A stretch of 64,000 nucleotides of DNA from Owenia fusiformis (lineage: Eukaryota; Annelida; Polychaeta; Sabellida; Oweniidae). A program made the position numbers and the translations under genes. The notes below the pieces were generated by a model. It had not been told where the DNA came from. It ran no database searches and saw nothing but the letters and a program-made list of their open reading frames with translations. The stretch is from contig CAIIXF020000011.1 in assembly GCA_903813345.2 (NCBI GenBank), forward strand, positions 24,730,166-24,794,165, in the 5' to 3' direction. Shown here one piece after another: positions 37,825 to 48,690 of this stretch (position 1 is its first letter; each line of letters starts with the position of its first letter).

Positions 37825-38640
37825 AGTCCCCGTCTAAAGTTTGAAAATATTTTTTTATCATTCATTTACTATTTGTCAGGACTTAAAAAGTGATTTTAGA
37901 GATTTTTTTTGAAAAAAAAGTTGTGAGCATTTCATTTCTCATATATTCAAATTTCCCGCCATTTTTCAAAAAAAGTTGAAATTTCTTAATCATCAAATAT
38001 TTCTTAATGCATTTCAAAAAAGATTATATTTTTAACACAAATGCAAAGATTGAACAAAAGACACACTATTTCAATAATAAAATGTCATATTTAATGGGCC
38101 ACTTCAATGTTTTAGCTTATCAAAAATATTTTGAAACATTAGTGATGTCACTAAGGTAACAAAAACTTTTTGAAAAAAATTGAATTTTTTTTTTCGATGT
38201 CAATCTTTTCTAAATATGCTAGACTTTCATAAAAACCAATGTTGATTGTCTAACCAGGTTAAAAGGAAGAATAAATTATGTTTTAGATATCATTGTACCA
38301 TTGGTTTCAATGAGAACTAATATTTTGAAATTCATTTTTTTAAGAACCATTTTCATGCACTGATAAGTTCATTTCTCGCTTGTTTATCAACCGATTTTCT
38401 TAATTTTTTCGGCAAAAAACATGGGAGGATGTATGCTATGCATTGGTATGAATTGTGGCTTATTAGAAGATATGAGTGACCTCTAAAAGTTGGTTTTAAA
38501 TAAATTCACAAATTTTGGAACAAAAAATCTATCAAAAACCACTTTTTGAAATTAAAAAAAAAGTTTCACATATCACACTTTGATAACATTGGGTAAGACT
38601 ACAATATAAGCCAAAGTGGTTTAAACTTTACATGGGGCCT
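37825..38640. mobile_element. TTAA-flanked DNA transposon, 816 bp
   Basis: The ends are AGTCCCCGTCTAAAGTTT and, inverted, AGGCCCCATGTAAAGTTT, each directly bordered by TTAA (37821-37824 and 38641-38644). TTAA duplication is typical of piggyBac and Kolobok elements; these ends differ from the piggyBac-like ones at 41018. It has no coding capacity. An isolated related end (CATGGGGTCT then TTAA) lies at 41764-41777. Confidence 0.8.
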
Positions 38641-38644
38641 TTAA

Positions 38645-40505
38645 ACCATTTTCAATCACTCAATAGTTGAATTGTAAACACAAAATAAATACAATTTTCA
38701 ATGTACCTTGCCTGATACATGCAGTGCATTGAAGCTGAACCAATCAATCCAACCCACTTCTCTACACATTTACCACATAGTTAATACAAAAGAATTTTTC
38801 TAAACTTGGACCATGGGTCAATTACCCTTCATAAGAATCAGTGTGGAGTTTAAGTTAGATAAACTATTCGAAATGGGTCATATGAGAACTAATAGCCTCA
38901 GGCCAAGCCCCTCTGCTATTATTTTGCTATTATTTCTCATAAAACCCAGTACTCATAGTTTATCTGTAACTGAATGAACGATTAGAGGATTCAGTGACCT
39001 TCTATAAAATTACAAACTGAACATGTTGTTGTACCTTAGATGACTACCTGGTTGTTATTCACTAAATGGGGTCTCATTATAGGCTGGCACATAAAAATGC
39101 CTTTGGGTTCAATGACTGCCACTTGATTCGGGGTTGTTGCTTTTAGGGGCTGTAATTAGAAATAGAGGTTTTGGTTTTAATAAGAGATCCCAAACTTATC
39201 TTTAGGCCATAGGTCTATGTAAAAGTAGTAAAGAGTAAACTTATGCCTTCCTTCCTACTACTTTTCCCTAGGCCTATGCTGTAGGTCAATCGACGGAATT
39301 ATGATTACGCTTAGGGGTGCTGTGATTCCAGAAATCAATAAATGCTGCATCTAATATAACACCATTCTTGAGTCGATTTGACCTAGGATGAAGAAACTAC
39401 ATAGGTGACCATGGGCTTTGAAACCCCATTACAAGTAGTAATAGCGAATTCAACTAACAACTGCCAGATCAACCTACTATTTTATGGCTCATTAAATATA
39501 AATAGCACCTGCCACTATTTCATTCATATTAAAATGAATTTGCCATCAAAAGTAGGTTAAATCATCGCCTTTTACCCAACATATGACATCATAAATACTA
39601 TCAAAGTGCAGTCTAATACCGAGTGAGCCAAAAATGTAGCCCAAACTAATTCCGCATCTGTTAAAATGTTATTTCGCATAATAAAACCTTGTTTAATGTT
39701 CTTTCATTTTACTAAGTTTAATTGGCCCTGCCCCAATAGTCGGGATTTTATGGCTATAAAACGAAACATGGTCTAAAATGCCAGCCTCATCTCATGACTA
39801 CGGGCTATCTCTGAATTAATGTCAACCCCTACAACAAGTAGGAGAACAATTTCTGTGACGGTGAACTTACAACCTCAACCGACCAGTGCAGGTCTGCCTG
39901 AAGGGACGAGGCTGAAATTTGTAGAATGGCCATAGAATTGTGACCTTGAGGAATGGACCCATGAAACATGGTAAAATGCAAAAAAAGATTTTACATGGTA
40001 AAATTAACTAAATATGATTTCAACTCATACTGGATGAATGGGTTAATAACATTTCTTTGGATGACATTTTTGCCTCACCCTGTAATTCATTTTATTTTCA
40101 CACTTATTCATTTCAGCCTGCCCTAATATAACAAAGAATCTAGGTTGAATAGCCAAAACCAGGCACATGTAATTACAAAGAACTATTCAGTATATAAATA
40201 GCTATACGTGAATGACAACTGTTTTATACACAAACAATACAAGGTTAAATACAGGATTATAATCCATAACGCTGAGTAAGTCACTATCTGAGTGTTGTAA
40301 CAAACAAATTATTTATGGCACTTAGCTGCCCTCTATTTTGTAATTGTATAATATTAGTATGAAGCATTTTAAAATATCAGAAAAAATACGAAAAAATCAC
40401 GAAAAAAATATCAAAAAGTAGGTTTACAATTAACTTTTCCCCTTTACAGTTTAAATCATGTCTTAAAGTTCAATACAACTTTGCACTAAAAATTATTAAA
40501 AAGGC
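38645..40505. other. No gene seen
   Basis: Intergenic AT-rich sequence without a supported exon, promoter or element with readable ends. Confidence 0.4.
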
Positions 40506-40731
40506 CTGCACTTTTGGTGAAAATTGCATCTGAATTAGGGAAAATTGGTGAGGATGGGTGGATTAGGGACAGCTTAAGAGATAATTCAATCAACTTGATT
40601 ATCATCCTTATGTCATTTATTGAAGATAAGACATGGATCTAACAGAACCATTTGATTTTGTGGTTAACTTATTCTTCGAACTAAAGATATAGCCCTTTGA
40701 AAATGGCTTGCCATACCTTACGTGCCCTTTT
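40506..40731 (-). repeat. Dispersed repeat, inverse of 35211-35434
   Basis: The reverse complement aligns with 35211-35434 with scattered differences over about 225 bp. No ends or coding potential were recognised. Confidence 0.8.
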
Positions 40732-41017
40732 TAGTTATCACACACACATACAATGTTAAGTAATAATTCCTAACCTATTTTGTGTTGAAATTATTTTAAA
40801 TGCTACAAAAATTACAGAATACAGTATAGGTATAAGTTCACAGATTGAATGGTAATATGACTTTTTTCAGATCTAGTCACTAGAGTCCTATGTAGTGTTA
40901 TATGTTGCATTTGATGATCTGGAAATCAAAATTTCTCTTTCTAAAATGGGGGGAAATTCAAATATTTGAAAATCCTAAGAGGGACAACTTTTTTTCCTAA
41001 AGCAGTATTTTTTTTAA

Positions 41018-41717
41018 CCTTTACCATGCTGCCTTATTTCAGCAAATATATCCCACGCAACTGGCTTATTTTTCAAAGAGTGCAAAAAATGATATGCCTG
41101 GACTAAATAATTAATATCTCAATAACTAGCCTACTGAATGAATCTGGATAAAATTTTCACAAAGGGAAGATACAGTGGCCTGGCTCATGAAAAAAAATGT
41201 TGTCATGAATTTTTTCGTACATTAACACGACTGGGCATAAATATACCATGAATACTCCTCCGGAATCCGCCGCTTCGCCTCTTCGTCTGGTCAGAATCCA
41301 AATCTGAATTTGCAGCGATCGAATGTTCAATTTTTCAATTCAGAAAATATTCTAGTTTCTATTTTCGATGACCGTTATCGGCTTCCAAGAGCCTAAAGAG
41401 CTCGAAATCGTAATCCATTTCCTCCAAATTTTCGTTGTGATCGTATTTGTCCACCATTTTGTACGATTCGTTCACTAAAAACGACTAAAACACTGTTTAA
41501 ATTGTTGAATTGAGAATTATTTTTCGAAATATCGCCATTTCTAGGTCAACAGGAAGTCATGTTAGGCACTGAATAAATCGGGCAATCTAATTGGACAATA
41601 CGAATGGCGCGAAAAAGTAAAGTTTTTAAAAGTTTGAAATCGGGCGTACGGGTCCGCCGGCAGTTGTGAGAGACATTTTAGTCTCGGCGGACTCGTCCGC
41701 CGGCAGCACGCTAAAGG
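41018..41717 (-). mobile_element. piggyBac-type element remnant, 700 bp
   Basis: TTAA borders both ends (41014-41017 and 41718-41721). The ends read inward as CCTTTACCATGCTGCC and CCTTTAGCGTGCTGCC. Next to the right end lies the palindromic pair GCCGGCGGAC / GTCCGCCGGC, a sub-terminal hairpin. The element carries the beginning of a transposase-like frame on the minus strand, but the catalytic part is missing. Confidence 0.88.
41359..41457 (-). pseudogene. Truncated N terminus of a piggyBac transposase-like frame
   Basis: The 32-codon frame begins MVDKYDHNENLEEMDYDFEL and stops at TAG. Acidic, low-complexity N termini of this kind are common in piggyBac-derived transposases. After the stop, an acidic-basic stretch (DSDSDQTKRRSGG) continues in another frame. 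The assignment rests mainly on the TTAA-flanked ends. Confidence 0.5.
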
Positions 41718-43077
41718 TTAAAGATGCCTCCAAGTTATGATTAAACTATATTTTCAAACTTATCATGGGGTCTTTAAAAGTACTTTTCAGCATCAAAAGT
41801 CACTTGAGGCACTGAGGGTAAACACCCTGCTACCTATTCAGTGTCAGGGTAAACGATTGAAAGAATATAGACTTACAGCAAGATAGAACTAATTTTGATT
41901 TGTTTTGATTATGATTTTAATCTTCTGGGACCTTCTTTAACAATGAGAGATTTTTTTTCTTCGAAATTTTTATGCTCACCTCAGGCAGAATTAAGACCAA
42001 TTTTTAGGCAGTATTTTTTAGAAAATTTGCTTTTTTGTTGCAAGAGCCTTGAGATGTGTGTAAAGGGTTGGTTTGACCATATTCCCTTACCAGTTAGAAT
42101 TTCAATTTTATGAAACCTCCATTACCTTGGATTTCCAAAATGTGGGTTGACCTACATGTATTATATACACAAATATCAAGAAACAACTGAGTAGTAGAAA
42201 AACTTAGGGTTTAGTCTCAGGTCATAAGGATACATACCACTTATAGTGACTCTTACTAGAAGTATTCCTCATTTCGTCCCTGATGTTATAATATTGAGGT
42301 ATGTAAAGTGGACTAAAAGAGAATTTAGATATCTCTCAGGAAAGTCTGAAAGCATGAAATTCCCCTGCCATTGCAGATAGCATTTGTGGGTTATCTTAGA
42401 CCTATGTATACTACATTTGGCCCTTGTTGTAGAAAACATCAAATTCTGCATTGTTATATTCTGATGCTCTTTTGCATGGCTACTATTCAATGTGCTGATT
42501 ACCCAGTAAAGAAAGTTCCTGATGCATGTCAATGTTTTGCTTATGGATTTTTCTTCCCAAACATATGAGAACATTTTAGAAGGTTATCTCAAGGGCAAAA
42601 ATAACATAATCTGTGGAATAGCCTAAATAGTGCTAAAATAGAGCTTGGCTCCAGGCTAGATTCAATGAGGAACAGAAACATGGAGTACTAAAGAAACCAA
42701 AATTTGTTTCAGGAATTTGGGGGAGTTTCCATAATTGTAACTGTTTGTCCTTGCGGTGGAAGAGTAGGCAATCCAGTAGGATACTTTTGGTGAGTAATTT
42801 CTCATTGTATTAGTTAACTGTTGTAAGAAGCTGAAGCAGAATGATTTGGATTATAATTAGTTGATCTGTTCCATAAAGAAAGTGAATGTTTTTGATACCA
42901 GGAATTTCGGGGAGTTTTCAGAATTTGGGCAAATGTAATGATAGAGGAATACACATTAACATTAATTTTCTATTTATATTGTTTTGATATTGATATATCA
43001 GGCAGTTCTGCTGTAACTTGTATTTTCTAGATGGTAAATATTAATTGATAAATGATTCATTGAATTTTATAGTTTAG

Positions 43078-43230
43078 GTCACCGCCGTGAGTGGTGATTT
43101 ATTTTTTTAGTATCATACTTTTTTGGATGGTGTTTGACAGTTGATTTGGTGTTAAGCATTCAGCAGTCGGTGTTCAGGATTCAGCATCTGTAACAAATAG
43201 AAGGTGGTGACATTTTGCGTGCTAATGCCT
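43078..43230 (+). repeat. TATGTCACC-family repeat, copy 2
   Basis: GTCACCGCCGTGAGTGGTGA is followed by GGATGGTGTTTGACAG, CAGCAGTCGGTG, CTGTAACAAATAGAAGGTGG and TGCGTGCTAATGCCTTG, the same order as at 48548. Confidence 0.65.
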
Positions 43231-45682
43231 TGTCTAGTTCTGTTTTGGTTGGAATTTTTACATGGGCTAAGATGGGACTTTTGGTTCTTTTTGTTCTCAA
43301 AATATTTTTTGAGCAAATCAGCTCAAACTTTAAACAAAAGGGCCTCAAACAATTTTTGCCTCCCCTTCTTCTTTTTGAACAGATATCCCCTGTAACCTCC
43401 AAATATGGGATAATATATCATTCACAATTCTCCAGGGTCAACACATCAATTTCTATATCCATCATAGTTCCTGAGTTTGAAAAGCCTATAACTCCACTCC
43501 AAAATTTCTTTTATAGCATGATATCCTTATTAGTCATGGTTTTCTAATTCCATAAACATTGTTTTAGTAAATTGGCAAGGTCCCATGTACCAGAAGATCA
43601 CAATTGAATCAGGCATAGCTAATTTTCTCCATTAGAAATAATTGAAATTCATGGAAGTCATTAGTGTTCGTATTGATTGGTAACGAGAGATGAGAAGCCA
43701 TCTCTGAATTTTTGATCAATATGTCGTCTTCAATGAGATAATGCTTGATGAATATAGGTTGGACTTGTAGTATAGAGCATGCAATGTTTTACTTTCCTAA
43801 TATTTTTTAGTTTAGGATCATGAAATGCTGGCTTTATACATTTTCATTTTCTTTTTATAAATGCCTCCTGCACAAAAAGTTGAGTCCCTGTTTATGAATT
43901 AGGGCATTTTTTTCAAAATACATTCTTATTTTTCAAAATAGGTCAACTTTCTCACAAATTAGCCTTCTTTTGGAATGTGAGGCCTAAAAAGGCCCAAAAT
44001 GAAAGTGTCTAATATTCAATTTGCTATCATAAAATTGCAAGAAAAGGTAGAGATACATGTATTTTTGTACAGTATGTCAATCACAACAATGTCTGTTATT
44101 ATCCCACCAAATGAAGTTTGAGAGGGACATAAAAAGCCATCTGTCCATTGGTTCGTTGTCCGTCCTTTTGTACTGTGCTCAAGATCAATGGCTACTGAAT
44201 TAAAAAATAGCTGCCATTTTTCGTAAAAATAAAAAATATAGACGATAATTCACAAACCAGTGGACAGATTTGGTTCAAATTTTATATGCTGACCTGGGGA
44301 ATATAGGACTGCTCAAGAAGAAGGAATTTTATAAAAAAAAATATAAATAAGAATGAATGTCCTTTGAAAATGCAATATATTTGATAATTTTCAGTTCGTT
44401 TTTCTTAGTTGATACTAACATCGCAATTGGCAAATTCCTTTAAATTACCATAGCTTCTAACTCACTGCAATATTTCATATACTCAGAGGACAGGCATATT
44501 AGATTTGGTAATCAAGATGAGACGTCTCTCTGCATAATATGATGCTTGAATGTCCCTCATGAAATCAGGCAGCCATCTTGTAAAATGTTCCCTCAGCAAC
44601 CTGGCACTTTATGCGCCATTTTGAGAATTTGAAACTTATCTTGCACCCAGTTTGAAATAGTTTTGCACCCAGTTAAGAATTTTGATGATATTTTGAGAAT
44701 AGATGATTGCAGAATTTGTTTCTTTGTCAGCATATTATGCTCAGTTTAGAGTTGAGTTGCTCAGTCTTTTTTTTCAAGAAGTGTTGATCTGTGTTTCTTT
44801 TATCTATTTATGTTAAGCAAAATAGAGAAGAAAAAGAGTAAGGTAAAAGCCTACATTTTAAAAGTCTGTTTATTTTCAGAAGATGCAAGAATTATGTACT
44901 GTAATCTAATGGAAAAAGTAATTGGAATTCAAAACAGAGATCCATACTTTCCCCTTGAGTATGGTACCAAACCCACAGCTGTCTGACTGCCAATTACAAG
45001 CACTTGTCACTCTTGACAATGAACTTGGAAAAATGAGTTACCTTTTGGGCAATGAACTGAACATCAAAGTGTCAAATTTTGGCAATTTATTTTCAACCTT
45101 ATGGTTGTGAACCCTGCCTTTACATTAGATTGATTTTTCTAAGTTGCGATAAAATATGTTTGAATAATAGTTTATTGACAAAGTTCTTTCCAATCCAGGA
45201 GATCAAAAATTAAATCAAAGAAAGTATACAAAGGCTGCAATTTATCTCACATTTGTAACATTCAATATTCACAGTGTTTAACACTGTGTAAATGCCATGG
45301 ATGATGATAGGGAGAATAATTTGTGATGTACAGTTATAAGCGAATAAATTCACACTAATTTGGATTGTCCCATATGTTTCTATTGTGGTACCTTGCGTAA
45401 AACTTCACAATAATGACACTTATTCTTAGGTATTCCTCTGAAGTACAAATAAATTATTTGAGTTTTGATTTTCTATGAAGTGAAGAGTAATTATCTGTTT
45501 ATATATCATTCCTTTCTCTCCATCCCATCATACTCTATTCCATGCTTACAGACATATGCACTTCAATTTTTATACATGGGTATTGAGTTGTTGAGAAGAA
45601 TATAAAGTATCCCTATGTTTAGGCCAGGGTGAATAGTATAAAGGTTTAGGGTATCCTTGCTCATGTATTCCAAACAATATAA

Positions 45683-45872
45683 CTGGCCCATAGCCAGCTA
45701 AGGAGAGGGGGTCAGATTTTGTAAATCCAAGGGTATACTTTATGACAATTTTGGCCCAAAATCACCCGAAAAGTGCTCAAAATTATGAAAAACTGCATGA
45801 TTTTGAAAGAATTTTTGGCTAGTGGGAGTGAGATGTGGTTCATTCTGAACCCCTTTCCCTAGCCACGGGCCT
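45683..45872 (+). mobile_element. GGCCCGTAGCCAGG-family miniature element, copy 3
   Basis: The ends are CTGGCCCATAGCCAGC and CTAGCCACGGGCCTATAG. The interior holds GAAAAACTGCATGATTTTGA as in the 30625 copy. Confidence 0.75.
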
Positions 45873-48089
45873 ATAGAAATTAAGTCTATTTGAAAATTAA
45901 AATTTTAATTCCAGTCAATTTCATCTATTTCTAAAGAATCATTAGGCTTCGATGAAGACAAATAAATAAGGAAGGACATAAAAGATAAAAATTATCTTGT
46001 CATCCTCAAATCCACTTCTAAAAAATATTTAATTACAATGTACTAATATACAGTTGTAAATCATATATAATACTCATTATATACAATGATTAGGTTAGAT
46101 TTTAACTATTATTGAAGTAGAATGTCCAAAAGGTTAAATGATCATTTTGCGCCATATAAAATTATAACTGATAACTTGACTTTTATCCAATGACCTCAAA
46201 TAGGCACTTTGCTACTTTTAAATAAATAAAAAAGAATCATTTAAAGTAATTAAATTTTACTCAAGAGGATGCTGCACTAGGGATCAAAACATTTATTAAA
46301 TAATTATTTGACCCAATATTTTATTTTACAATATTATAAATGTAAATAAAGACTAAAACAAAATTATTTTTGTTATATATTCACTCATTAAAATGATGTA
46401 ATATGGAACAATTTATAAATGATTGATGTATTAACTAATTATGAGTAAAATAAAATACTTTAGAGATAATACTTTGAATGATTACCCCAGGAAATAGACC
46501 AACCACATAATTGTTGATCATTTATTTCCAGCCTAACTCTTGAAGAGAGCAAAGTCTATTATAGCTGGAACTATCAACACTCCCTCTTGGATGTACTTCC
46601 CTCATTAGCTGAACAATAGAAAGATGATGACTCGGATAACAAAGGGATTCGGAGGCAGAACCCAGCATTCACTTATAAGGATCTGGAATAGGAATAACAA
46701 GTTGATGTAACATATCTAAACAATGTGCCAGATTTCAAAGCAACATTCAATATTCCAGAGAAAGCTCAATCATAGAAAGTGAGAACAGAACCCTAGCTTG
46801 GGAATTGACCTTTTATACAGTACAGGGTGTCGCATTACATTAGAAACAGATTTGCTGGATTAACTGAAGTGAATGAACAGCATCACATAAGCAGTACTTT
46901 CCAAAAACAACACTTCAAGGATAGATTTACAAAATAGTTATTTATTCATTAATCAGTGAGATAAAAATGAAGGTACCATGTGAAAAAAAATTAGTAACAT
47001 CAAATATATCGGAAATATGAAACATGATTCAACCTTTGCACCTGCTTTCCTATATCACATTTAGGAAGTTACTTACTTTCTCTTATCTCCACAACACTGT
47101 GACCTCTGATGGATTATCAACTGGATTATCTCCAAATCATGGATTATCTTTTAATCTTGAAATTAACTGAGAGATTCCTTCACTGGAGATCGGGGTTCCT
47201 CAAGTTACAATTGTGAATTGATTAAAAACCATCTGGAAGAAAGTAATGCTTTTAACACCTCTTAATAGTTGAATTAAACTTTATCAATAAGGAATTTAAA
47301 ACAGATAAGTTCACAACAAATCCTTATCTCATTAGTTACCAAGGATATCTTATTTTTAGTAAGATTAGAGAACTTAGCTTTGACTTTACATTATGCACCC
47401 ATAATCAAAGATACAGAACACAAGAGACTAATCCAGAGGAACAGAGCTGTTTTGTCTGTGGAATAGACTTATGATCCAACACTTCTTATCCAAAAGTCTG
47501 TGTAGTAAACTAATAACCCAGAAGCAAAAGCAGTGATACAGAGAAGGGATTAGGTTTGCCTAATATCTGTTTGCAGAGTAACTTAATCAGGTTTATGTTC
47601 CCAGTTGGGATATCGGTCTGGAAGGATGCTTTTAAAACTCCTATAGTTTGCCAATAAAGTATGTACCAGGAGTTACAGACATACAATCTACAAGCTGAAA
47701 ATATTTGGAAAATGTATAAGAGATAATTCTTTAAAAATAGAGTGTTGGCTGATGGATAATACATAGAGAATTATGGATATTTAATATTAGGAAGAAATTG
47801 GATGTCTTATGAAGATTTGATTTAGACGGAGCACCAGGAAATCGAAAGCATAATTCGATTACAACTAAAGAACTTGTGGATATTTTAGTAATTTATATGC
47901 GTGCCAAATGTACTGTTAGAAGTATGACGTTTAGTGCCAAATGAACAATGAGTGCTAATGTGCTTGAATTTCGATTCCAAAGTACTCATAATGCAGTAAA
48001 CACTATATACAGTATTATGCGAAGTGCCAAAATGCAGAGCATACTATGGATCTAAATGTGACGGTTACATAATTTACTCATTTAGTGTC

Positions 48090-48097
48090 TATAAAAG
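48090..48097 (+). promoter_or_regulatory. TATA box upstream of the first galactosyltransferase-like exon
   Basis: TATAAAAG ends 25 bp before the ATG at 48123. A start site at the usual distance would fall almost on the ATG, leaving a leader of a few bases. Either the leader is extremely short or this motif is fortuitous. Confidence 0.4.
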
Positions 48098-48122
48098 GAG
48101 CTGATGTACATGCTTCTGCAAG

Positions 48123-48495
48123 ATGGGAAAGTTAAGTCAAACACGATTTAATCACAGGCAACAAAATGTTTGTTGTTTGTACAGGTTACTTCGAGAGAAT
48201 TTTTATAAATCTCTCATATCATTACTTTTAGTGTTTCTTATACTGCAGTATGGGATTAATATATTTATATACAAGAAACACTACTTACACCCATTCTTGG
48301 TGAGTGTGTCAAACTCAAGCAGTCGGACGTTATCTGGATTTTTACATGCAGATCACAGTCTTCTTATGTCTTCCATATTTGGGGTGCCATATAATGCCAG
48401 CGTCAATATTACACGTCGTTGGAATTCATCAGATTTCGCGCCAAAACCAAGGGACCCAACACAACCCCTCTGTCCTGTCATTCCATCACATTTAG
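48123..48495 (+). CDS. First exon, putative beta-1,4-galactosyltransferase-like type II membrane protein, copy 1
   Basis: The exon starts MGKLSQTRFN and ends at donor CATTTAG/GTGAGTATG in phase 1, encoding 124 residues plus one base. A short basic cytosolic part is followed by one signal-anchor helix at about 31-50 (SLISLLLVFLILQYGINIF), then a lumenal stem with four N-glycosylation sequons (NSS, NAS, NIT, NSS). The exon ends PLCPVIPSHL-Gly, like the CP..P.L.G motif that opens the catalytic domain of beta-1,4-galactosyltransferases, where human genes also have an exon border. No catalytic exon (metal-binding DVD, or WGWGGEDDD-like) was found after it in the window. The family call is therefore tentative; a Golgi type II membrane protein is the firmer part. 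Confidence 0.5.
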
Positions 48496-48547
48496 GTGAG
48501 TATGTATGTCTATTATGTTCCAGATTTCCAGAATTGTTTTGTAGTTT

Positions 48548-48690
48548 TTATGTCACCACCACAAGTAGTGACATATTGTTACAGTGTCCAACTTTTTTGT
48601 GGACGGTGTTTGGCAGGCGGCAGTCAGCAGGCAGTTTCTGTAACAAATGGAAGGTGGTGATATTCTGCATGTTAATGCCTTGTATTTGCT
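48548..48690 (+). repeat. TATGTCACC-family repeat, copy 3
   Basis: TATGTCACCACCACAAGTAG begins the unit, followed by TGACATATTGTTACAGTGTC, TGTGGACGGTGTTTGGCAGG, TCTGTAACAAATGGAAGGTG and CATGTTAATGCCTTG. It lies directly downstream of the exon at 48123-48495, and its sequence prolongs that open frame artificially to 48698. Confidence 0.7.

Larger units (their letters stand above)
41722..48089. other. No supported gene; repeats only
   Basis: It contains a TATGTCACC-type repeat near 43078, a GGCCCGTAGCCAGG-family element (45683-45872), and a region near 44100-44330 (GGTTCGTTGTCCGTCCTTTT) that resembles moderately repeated sequence but has no recognised ends. Open frames up to 110 codons look like chance. 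Confidence 0.45.

Noticed and set aside
42269-42574. 101-codon frame on the minus strand with an overlapping plus-strand frame
   Set aside because: No splice context, no similarity and a length expected by chance over this much sequence.
43215-43547. 110-codon plus-strand frame with a hydrophobic start
   Set aside because: It begins inside a TATGTCACC-type repeat copy and has no recognised domain or splice support.
47510-47764. 84-codon minus-strand frame
   Set aside because: Low-complexity hydrophobic translation of AT-rich DNA, with no start context or family.
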